From positions 31,013,372-31,077,371 of the forward strand of contig NC_092797.1 in NCBI RefSeq assembly GCF_918797505.1: 64,000 nucleotides of DNA. Reading direction: 5' to 3'. How positions within the stretch are numbered: the first letter of the stretch is position 1; every line of letters begins with the position of its first letter. The position numbers and the translations under genes are program-made. This document shows, piece by piece, positions 56,280 through 64,000 of the stretch. This DNA is from Bemisia tabaci (lineage: Eukaryota > Arthropoda > Insecta > Hemiptera > Aleyrodidae). The notes beneath the pieces are model-generated. The model ran no database searches. It had not been told where the DNA came from and saw nothing but the letters and a program-made list of their open reading frames with translations.

Positions 56280-56484
56280 TCGATCCTGTGGTGTAATGGT
56301 TGTAGCTCTTGCTTAGCTGTGCTCGAGAGGTCCTGGGTTTGATTCCCGGCCAGGTGACCCGAGTTTGATGGTCTCAAACAACGGTTACCTAAGGCTGGCT
56401 TGATGGGAGCCTGAGGGGATGGAACTTAAGGGACTGCAGGCGTGAGATTATTCCCTCAGGGACATTTGAAGTGAAAAAAGAGAA
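56280..56484 (+). mobile_element. tRNA-derived SINE
   Basis: The head contains an A box TGGTGTAATGG (56289-56299) and a B box GGTTTGATTCC (56336-56346), spaced as in tRNA genes. Around the B box CTGGG and CCCGG form the T stem, and CCTG/CAGG can pair as part of an acceptor stem. The A box matches the tRNA-Gln form. No proper anticodon arm is evident, so it is unlikely to be a working tRNA. A tRNA-unrelated body of about 130 bases with 'gatggaacttaagggactgc' follows, then an A-rich tail ('gaaaaaagagaaaag'). This head-body-tail order defines a SINE. Only one copy was seen here. Confidence 0.65.
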
Positions 56485-56692
56485 AAGATTGCCCTTTGAT
56501 AAATTTTTCCTTTTTCGATGGACGTTGAGAATAATTTTTCCTGAGATGTTCAGATATTATAGATTACAAAACGAAAAAAATCTCAGAAAAATGTGAGGTG
56601 AAATGTTCTCAAGACTCCCGAAAAATTCCTATTTTACTGAAGGAAATAGGGCAGTGTCATGGCTCATACGGCGTTTTTTCTTGATGCAGCAG

Positions 56693-57279
56693 AGTGATTT
56701 TGATAAATACCGTTCATGTAACATGGTCGAGTTTTGATTTCTGGTTATGTCTCATGAAAAGCTAAGTTCCTGAGAGAATACGGTACAGCCGATGACTAAG
56801 TTAACTGAACAAATGTTTAAATTTTAATAGGGCAGTCCAACCGGCCTTTGAAATCTCCTCACTGCTTCATAATCATACTTAAATTCCGACCAATCTTTTT
56901 ATTTATGTACTTTCCGCCTATCATTCTCCAAGTATTACCCGCTCATCATGATGATGAACCAGATACCGCTGCTTTCAGTATTGCAAAAGAGCGCATCCTC
57001 CAATGAAAGCAATAAATTACTGCGAACCAGTTCCGTTTAATCAAAGCCTCTTGAGCGGCAAAATTATCTTTATTCCTCATAAATCGGTGGAGTTGATCCG
57101 AGTCGCCAATTCGCTGCGCGGCGTTTCATTACAAAGCGAGTATTACATCGAGTTGATTGTGAAGCTCAACTTTTTTGGGCGTTCGAGTCATGAGGCAATG
57201 AGGAAGAAGATCCTTTCCAGTTTCCAGTGCTCGCTTCGATAATGGACGCGCAATCGGCATCGCATAAAAAGATGAAGCA
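56693..57279. other. Unique sequence, nothing recognised
   Basis: No shared repeat or exon was recognised. Confidence 0.35.
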
Positions 57280-57717
57280 TTCGGTGACGAGGCATGCTTT
57301 GCGATACATCGATTGATCTGTCATTTAAACCCATGGAAAATGATCGTTAGACAGGGTGTTCACGACGAACCGCCTTGATAATCGATCCTTCACCATAGTT
57401 TCAAGTGGGCGAATATCGAAAGTCGATTATTCAGGCCTTTGAGATACATCGATTGATCTGCCATTTAAACCCAAGGAGAATGATCGATAGACAGGGTGTT
57501 CACGACGAACGCCTTGCTAATCGATCCTTTACCATAGTGTCATATGGGCGAATATCGAAAGTCGATTATTTAGCGATTAATCGATTGATCTGCCATTTAA
57601 GCCCATGGAAAATTATCGATAGACACGGCGTTCACGACGAACGCCTTGATAATCGATCCTCTACCATAGTTCCAAATGGGCGAATATCGAAAGTCGAATA
57701 TTCAGGCCTCGCCACTG
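57280..57717. mobile_element. Family D MITE, internally triplicated
   Basis: A single pair of family D-like outer ends (GGTGACGAGGCATGC; CAGGCCTCGCCACTGG) encloses three tandem copies of the inner body. ATCGATTGATCTG starts at 57308, 57448 and 57580, so the periods are 140 and 132 bases. Each copy has the central GTGTTCACGACGAAC-type loop and ends 'gcgaatatcgaaagtcga'. This internal amplification is unlike the other D copies. The 105-codon frame (57405-57722) follows the repeat. Confidence 0.8.
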
Positions 57718-58102
57718 GTTAATCCTCGCGGGAGATAATGATACTTTATTCGTAAGCTCAGCTGAAAGCAAAAACGGTCCACAGCTCAATTATCTGGCTC
57801 CTACCGACGACACGACGTCTCTGAAATAGTGATCGGCTCGAAATCTGCAGGAACCCCTCGAATTTAAGAGCAGTTTAACGGTTTCGACAATGATCGCTCA
57901 GACGGAAACGCCAGAAAAGCCCACGTAATTATAATTTCACAAAGCACGTTTGTCCGTCTCCTGGCGTTGAACCTTTGATGGATGTCAATTGATTTTTATT
58001 CAAATGTTGCCAAATTTGTACTACAGGATTTAAACCAAAAGAATCGTAAAAAAGAGAACATCTTAGTAACCGAGCCTACCGGATCAACTGAATAAGAAGA
58101 AT
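57718..58102. other. Unique sequence, nothing recognised
   Basis: Spacer between D and B copies, no recognised content. Confidence 0.35.
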
Positions 58103-58328
58103 CACTGGAAAAAAACACACTGGATCTAGAGTCCAGACTCTTGAAAACATTGACAAGAAAAAATACTCTAGATTCAATCAGATTCAAGCTTAAATCAAGA
58201 ACCCAGCCTCTTCATTAGAGCGGATTTCCTTTTGATTTAAGCTTAGATCTGATTGAATCGAGAGTATTTTTTCTTGTCAATGTTTTCAAGAGTCTGAACT
58301 CTAGATCCAATGTGTTTTTTTTCCAGTG
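58103..58328. mobile_element. Family B MITE, 226 bp
   Basis: CACTGGAAAAAAACACACTG at the left, TTTTTTTTCCAGTG at the right. Both arms are well preserved, with the centre at 'aaatcaagaacccagcctct'. Confidence 0.85.
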
Positions 58329-58679
58329 ATTGTAATTATGTGTAGTAATGAAAGCGGAAAATCGAAGTGTTGAAAAACTGGTTTGAAATGCTGCTTTTCA
58401 TTTATGACTCCAAAGATTGCTTATGAGAATGAAAAAGTACACCCGAGAGCAAAATTGTGAGAAGGATATTAAAAACACTTTTGGTATAAACCAGAAGAGC
58501 GCATGCACACCCCGTACCAGGACAACGTTAGTCCTTTATTTTGAGAGTCCATGCTGTTACGCGAAGTACACCTATTTTGTTACAATTCCAAAAATCCATA
58601 GGATATATAAAGATATGGTACGCCTTAACGGAACATGAAGAAAAAGAAGTCGGGTGAGTGAATTTTTGCAGATTTAGAC

Positions 58680-58844
58680 CAGTGGCGTGGCGTGAATTGC
58701 GATATATCGATTGTTATGCCATTTAAACCCATGGTAAAGGATCGATTATTAAGGTGTTCGCTGCGAACACCCTGTTTATCGATTCTTTTCCATAGGTTTA
58801 AATGGCCGATCAATCGATATATCGCAAAGCACGCCACGCCACTG
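58680..58844. mobile_element. Family D MITE, 165 bp, 8-bp TSD ATTTAGAC
   Basis: CAGTGGCGTGGCGTG at the left, CACGCCACGCCACTG at the right. A perfect ATTTAGAC lies at 58672-58679 and 58845-58852. Among the best-preserved copies, with the central GGTGTTCGCTGCGAACACC intact. Confidence 0.93.
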
Positions 58845-58852
58845 ATTTAGAC

Positions 58853-60452
58853 TGATAGTTAAATGAGTAAAATTAAGTGAATTTCTTAATTCTTCAAAAT
58901 GACTGACAAATAAATCTGTATTTCAGGGATATTCCGAAAAATTGAAGATTAACATGGTCGATTTATTCGTTTTTAATAAGTAAGTATGCATTTGGGTGAC
59001 GAATGAGACAAGGTTGATTAAGAGTGATAATCAAATGATGATTATTGAAATTGACGGCCGGTAGTACAATACGGAAAAGGTATTTTAATGGTACGATGTG
59101 AAATGACTTGATAAAGGAAACAAATAGATAAACTGAAGAAAACTGACAACAAACAAGGTCTCTTAAACACTCAATCTCTACCTGCCGTCATGGATCACCA
59201 GTTTTAATCGATTCAGTGTTGATTTGAGTCATTTAAATGCGACAAATAAAAACTAATGCTACCGTTGTAACTTGCCACCGTAATATCCTTGCCCCTAAAA
59301 AGTCTCAGAATTATTCAGATTTATATATATTCGGTCGTTTAAGACTCCAAATTCAATTAAGAACCGGGTTCACGACCCGCAGTAAGATACGTCACGACAC
59401 ACACTAACACACAAGCGCCCTCATACTAGTTTGATGTGTTCCGTTTATAGAGTTGTTTGTCATTTTGTTCATTTCGAATCAGAAGAGTGACTTTTATTGC
59501 CCCATTTATTTCTCAATTTGGTTAAAATTACCAAATCTGCAACTAAGTGATCAGTCATTCTTCCTTCCTTTTTATCATTTGTGGTTTAAAAGGCGTGGTC
59601 TGACTTTGTTCTTTATTTTTTTCTTATAAATTAAAAATACATATAATATGTTTAAACGCAATGGCTTAGTTCTGATTGGAGTCTGATACATTTTAGAAAA
59701 AATATTTGGAAATATTTCATTCACTAAAGCAATATTGGACGAGAATCTTACAATATCGTCATAGTATTTCGCATGCACTAAAAATTTTTATTTTCCATAT
59801 TTGAGTTCAATGATCTTCACATGGAAAAAATGTGAACTTGAGACTGCCATTTAATCCAACGTAAAAAGGTGAATAGAGGTGCCTATTGGACGATGTGCCA
59901 CTCGAAATCAAAGGGACGGTTATTTATGACGATTACGGATTGTTTTCTTTCTCTCTGCCCCTTTCTTTCTTAGATTCGATGCTCTGACGCGCTTCAGAAA
60001 ACTTTAAAAGAACAATAAAAATAATCGTGCAAATAATCAGCGGAAAGATAATGAAAATTCCAATTCAATGTACAATGAAACTATCCACGATGCGGCTGAA
60101 ATGTGCATGACGTGCCACAAGGAGTTAATAATTTAAAGCTACGTGGTATGAACTGATTACGATGTCTAGCATGGAAAAGAAGCCATCAGTTTTTCCTATA
60201 TATTGTAGAAGATAAAATAATTCATAATTCCGTTAGAAAAGCATTGTATACAGGGCAATGCAGCTTGTGTTTACTTTCTTACTCTTTCGTTCAAGTCTCT
60301 CTGAAAAACTATCAAAATTCGATTGGTAAATATCGTATTATTTAAATATTTATTATTTACCTATTTACCTAGGTATCGATTGGGCACGTGTTGAGTTGAA
60401 ACCGTCGCATCGTGTGTTAAGTTCAAATTGTTTTGAGGGGAAAATCACTAAA
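58853..60452. other. Unique sequence, nothing recognised
   Basis: About 1.6 kb of A+T-rich DNA with no shared repeat. Confidence 0.4.
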
Positions 60453-60831
60453 TGGACGTATTTATGCTAAAAGGAGATATGTGCAAGTGGAAAGATGGGG
60501 TGTGCTCGTTAGTTGGGTCATAAGAAACAATGTAAAAGTGGATATAGCTCCTTTTGAGAAAATTGAGAAGCGGGATTTGACATTAAATCAAAAGGAGCTA
60601 AACGCCAAAATATGCTAACTCATGAGCCGCGGGCATGGCAAGAGAGCCTTGTGCACAGGGCTCACGAGTTACAGCGCCCCGACGACCATCTCCCCGTCGT
60701 TAGAGTGCGCACTCATTGCCGCTGACGTCATTGGCGCACAATATTCCCCATTCATTCTTATGGCCCGACCACTAACGAGCACACCCCATCTTTCCACTTC
60801 CACATATCTCCTTTTCGCATAAATACGTCCA
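60453..60831. mobile_element. Family F element, 379 bp
   Basis: TGGACGTATTTATGCTAAAA at the left, TTTTCGCATAAATACGTCCA at the right. The terminal repeats continue about 75 bases ('gtggaaagatggggtgtgct' on one strand at each end). An inner hairpin, 'agctccttttga'/'tcaaaaggagct', lies at about 60547-60600. The frame 60822-60622 and its mirror are repeat shadows. Confidence 0.8.
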
Positions 60832-61394
60832 AATATAAGTTTTCCTTCTTTTCGCAATGCAATTTTTTCAGGTGTAATTCGATGGTGCTGAGAACATTTG
60901 AGGAGGGAAACACCTAAACTAAATAAAGATTCCAACCTCGGCGGCAGCTCTGTTTTCTCTAATCTAGGAAAGTTGTCGCGCGACGTTATTTGCAGAATCT
61001 AAATGCGCGCTTGCATCAAGGACGCAACTTACATTTGCATTACATTCCTCTTACTTACGTTTAAAGTCCACGCCCTTCTCCTTTCCTACCACGAGCGACC
61101 TACTGCCCATTTACTCATTCCTTTAACACTCTCTTTTACCATTAGGAAATTGTGCAAGAAGGCAAGTTTTGCGGTAAAGCAGCATTTTTGTACGTTGAAG
61201 CCTGACACAGGTTCACGTGTAATTGCAAAGCGAGGGTGAGGAAAGACTAGGTGAAAATTTGTTTAATAGTTTCCTGCCTCTATGTATCGAGAATCGAGTG
61301 AAGCATCGTGATTCTCCTCAATATTATATTCTGAAACCGTTAGAAGAGAGGGGAAAAGAGAAAGATAAAAGGTCAAGCAGAAGGCCTGAATCCA
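60832..61394. other. Unique sequence, nothing recognised
   Basis: No shared repeat or exon was recognised. Confidence 0.35.
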
Positions 61395-61620
61395 TACTGG
61401 AAAAAAAAATACATTGGATCTAGAGTCCAGACTCTTAAAAACATCTACAAGAAAAAGTACTCCTGATTCAATCAGAATCTATCTTAAATCAAGAACCAAG
61501 CCTCTTAATTTAAGCGGATTTCGTTTTGATTCAAGAAAAAATCCAATTAAATCAAGAGTATTTTTTCTTGTCAATGTTTTCAAGAGTCTGGACTCTGGAT
61601 CCAATGTTTTTTTTCCAGTG
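61395..61620. mobile_element. Family B MITE, 226 bp
   Basis: TACTGGAAAAAAAAATACAT at the left (first base changed), TTTTTTTTCCAGTG at the right. The right arm has 'ctggactctggatcc', also seen in the 50625 copy. Confidence 0.82.
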
Positions 61621-61999
61621 CAACACCAAAATGATAATTTTTTAGCTTTCCCCGCCCCTGCCTTAAGCCTGCATAAAATTAGACTGCGAAGAACTTTGGC
61701 TAAGAAAAAATAGAGACCTCTATAATAGCCTTTTGAAGACAGCTGGAAACTTCTGAAAGATGTGGAAAAATACTACAGGAATAGCTGAACAAATCACCGC
61801 AAACCGCGCTTCAATATCTAGATCTGGTACCTCGTAACAACCGGAGTTCGAAATTAAAACACCTGCACAAATGGGTGAAAATCGGGGACTTTGCCCCCCC
61901 ATAACTCGAAAACGGTGCGTATACTCAATCTGAAATTTTAGTATGTGTAAAGGGTCACCCTAAGGATGAAAAAAAACCTCACTTCGACCCCAATTTCGA

Positions 62000-62664
62000 G
62001 GGTCCAAAAATGGGCCCCCTTTGGGGGTCTTTAGTAGAAGAGCCCCACCACGGCAATATTGTCGATCAACTTTCGAGACACCCGGTGGACGCTTCAGGTG
62101 GACGGCTGGTTGAGTGCGGTTGCAAAACGGGTAAACAAACTGCAGCCGGAAAATGATGGGTGGAGAGGGAGGAAGAATGTGTGAGGTCGGTGGTGCGATG
62201 TTCGGTCAAAGTTCAGAGCGGCGGAGTGTATTCAGTAACTGCCCGTCACACTTGCGTTAGTTCTGATTTCATTGTGCGTGCGTCATGTTTCGTTTGTGTC
62301 AAGAGGTGAATTCCGAGGAGGAGGCTGTTCGTTATTTACAAAAGCGGAATCTATTACATAATTCTCGGTTTTTGTTTATTTTCATTTTGTATTTTTCGTG
62401 TTTTTCTTGTTAGGGTAGGTTAGGTTAGGTTAGGTTAGGTTAGGTTAGGTTAGGTTAGGTTAGGTTTGGTTACTTTATTTTGGTTCGTTGGCTTGATTGT
62501 TGATTTTAGGGGTTTTGGCAGCACGGCAATAGGGTACGTAAATCGCGCGAGGGAGTGTGGAGGGGAGGGGGTCGGACCGGAGCGTCCACTGGGTGTCTCG
62601 GAAGTTGATTGACAATTTTGCCATGGTGGGGCTCTTCTACTAAAGCCCCGTTTTTGGCCCTTTT
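62000..62664. mobile_element. Inverted-repeat element enclosing a TTAGG array
   Basis: A left arm (62000-62094) with 'ctttagtagaagagccccac' and 'tttcgagacacccggtggac' recurs inverted at 62581-62664 ('gtccactgggtgtctcgg', 'gtggggctcttctactaaag'). The about 85-base arms are roughly 85% complementary and flank about 490 bases that include (TAGGT)10. It is probably a non-autonomous DNA transposon. The outer ends and target duplication could not be fixed. Confidence 0.65.
62416..62465 (+). repeat. (TAGGT)10, insect telomere motif
   Basis: Ten perfect pentamers, equal to (TTAGG)n in another phase, preceded by a TAGGG variant and followed by TAGGTTTGG. TTAGG is the ancestral arthropod telomere repeat. 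Here it is internal, flanked on both sides by non-telomeric DNA. Confidence 0.93.
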
Positions 62665-64000
62665 TGTGCATGGCTCTTTCTTGAGTGAACTGCTTTACCC
62701 TAAGTTTAACAGCCAAGAATAAGGAAAGATAACTGTTGCTGCCCGTAGAGAAATGTTAAATCTCCGGGAGTAAACGTTTTTCCTGTAACCTGCAGGATAC
62801 CAGAAAAGGGTCTTCAACTGCTTATGTTAAACCACTCACAAAAATTCAATTTATTACAAATAAAACTATCGATTTATTAACACTTTTATTATTGTGGCAC
62901 TAGTGTGACTCAGAGAAGCAACGGGACAATATTCGAACTCAGAGGGGGCAAATTGAGCGGTTTTGACGAGAAGACGAATTGAAATTTTAAAAGGTGTAAC
63001 CAACAAGCAGGTACTTGTGATTGACACGGTGAGTGACATGACGTGCGGGGACTCGCGGAGAGAACGGTCGTAAAACCCATCGAGGACTCAGCTGGCAAGT
63101 GTCAACACTTTTGGCAGAATTTACGCCGACAAGAGAAAGTCGTCAGCAACGCACTCTACATAGAAATTACGTTCTTTTCTTTCTCCGAGCGCAGTTCCAA
63201 CAAACCCTAACGACATTTACGCGAACTTTTCTCATCGTTTCGAACTTGAGTGGAAGCCAATATCCGAATTAGCTTCCACGCAGCGTACGGAAAACCGTAA
63301 TTCTGCTCCAGTGACATCGAGAATCAAGCGGTCCCGTGAGAGCACTGTTGCCGTTTCATTGATAATCTCACGATGTAATATTTGACGTTTAATTTTGGCC
63401 CTTTTTTTCTCAATATTAAATCACTGAACCAAGAAAACGTATCTCATAAAAGTGAAAGGCAAGGATGAACATATCGCACTAGCAGCCTACGAGCCGTCTT
63501 TGAAAAATAGGGACGTGGAAGGTGCCAATTCAATTTTTTTAAGAGAATACCACGTAAAGAAACGATCAAAAAGAAGCAAGTATTCTACCAGTGATTCCCT
63601 CAATATTTGTAAAGCTAGGAGCCAAAAAAAAGAAGGGATCGAAGAGAGAATCAATTCTCATCCCGGTTGATACCGGATCAAATGACCCGTATAAAATAAG
63701 TTTCCAACCAAACCAAAAACTATTGCAGAGCCCGGTAGTTTTTCAAAAAGTTAACTTTTTCCGGAGGTTTTAAAGAATATCGAGAAATATAACCTTAGAT
63801 TTACGTGTCAAAACATGATTTTGCATACCAACTGATATTTATAATAAGTTTGAAAGGGAACTCGAGCCAGCTATATAGAGCAAAAATTGTCCCCCGGTCA
63901 TACGATGCGTTCCTGACAAATGTTCAAACAGACACTCAGAGGGGATAGTACATTTTTTTAAGTTGACTGATTTCGAGCAGTTGGAGCACTGCGACGCTGG
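62665..64000. other. Unique sequence, nothing recognised
   Basis: About 1.3 kb with short frames only and no shared repeat. Confidence 0.4.

Larger units (their letters stand above)
55930..56692 (-). mobile_element. Family A MITE split by family C and a SINE
   Basis: One terminus, CTGTCGTGCATAAGAAAAAC with 'gaacattcgaatgttgcc', lies at 55930-55976. The body resumes at about 56485 and ends with 'ggctcatacggcg' and ...GCAGCAG at 56692. The 'attcga' type at the left suggests inverted orientation. About 500 bases of foreign sequence separate the two parts. The flanks ATAA and AGTG do not match. Confidence 0.65.

Noticed and set aside
56280..56360. A functional tRNA gene
   Set aside because: A and B boxes are present, but no standard anticodon stem-loop can be drawn and the acceptor pairing is partial. 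The body and A-rich tail downstream fit a SINE better.
62416..62465. A chromosome end
   Set aside because: Only ten repeats, with ordinary DNA on both sides, inside an inverted-repeat element. It is interstitial.

Overview
The window looks like noncoding, A+T-rich nuclear DNA from an animal, most likely an insect. The base composition, the absence of any operon-like gene packing, a perfect (TAGGT)10 array (the insect telomere motif TTAGG) at 62416-62465, and a dense crowd of short inverted-repeat transposons all point that way. A hemipteran such as a whitefly would fit, but the sequence alone does not prove it. I recognise no intact protein gene, rRNA or functional tRNA. Nearly all open frames are short, lack homology I can name, or run through transposon repeats.

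What the window does hold is a mosaic of non-autonomous DNA transposons (MITEs). I label the families by letter. Family A (about 253 bp, ends CTGCCGTGC...GCACGGCAG) has 13 copies, at least seven of them flanked by perfect 4-bp target-site duplications. Family B (about 175-245 bp, ends CACTGGAAAAA...TTTTTCCAGTG, almost wholly palindromic) has nine copies, and two shorter relatives share its end type. Family C (265-300 bp, ends near CAGGGTTGCC...GGCAACCCTG, rich in 'ccctgac' words) has five copies. Family D (about 165 bp, ends CAGTGGCG...CGCCACTG) has ten loci, several with perfect 8-bp duplications, the hallmark of hAT elements. Family E (550 bp) has one full and one partial copy. Family F comprises small hairpins with ends like GGACGTATTTATGC. 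Family H (ends CACAGT...GGTCGGAC) has two copies side by side and also supplies the outer ends of a 2.15-kb fold-back element.

Layout: 1-6.5 kb is sparse unique DNA with an inverted-repeat element (2.1-2.9 kb) and a 160-bp tandem repeat (4.9-5.3 kb). 6.5-15 kb carries A and B copies, an 80-bp tandem repeat, and a 32-bp tandem array broken by one B and one A insertion. 15.07-17.22 kb is a fold-back element with about 835-bp arms that are nearly identical. 17.4-20.1 kb holds three D copies and one B. 22.5-24.5 kb is a 1.95-kb element with perfect 30-bp terminal inverted repeats. 25-32.4 kb mixes B, C and H copies with a TTAA-flanked 446-bp palindrome and a 62-bp perfect duplication. 33-41 kb has D copies, a 712-bp palindrome and the full E element. 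42-54 kb has a run of A copies, including a duplicated and flipped pair, and several small inverted-repeat elements. 55.9-62.7 kb contains a nest (C and a tRNA-derived SINE inside A), a triplicated D, more B, D and F copies, and the TTAGG array inside an inverted-repeat element.

No transposase frame is visible for any family, so all of them appear to depend on enzymes encoded elsewhere. The gaps between the elements show little that I can interpret.
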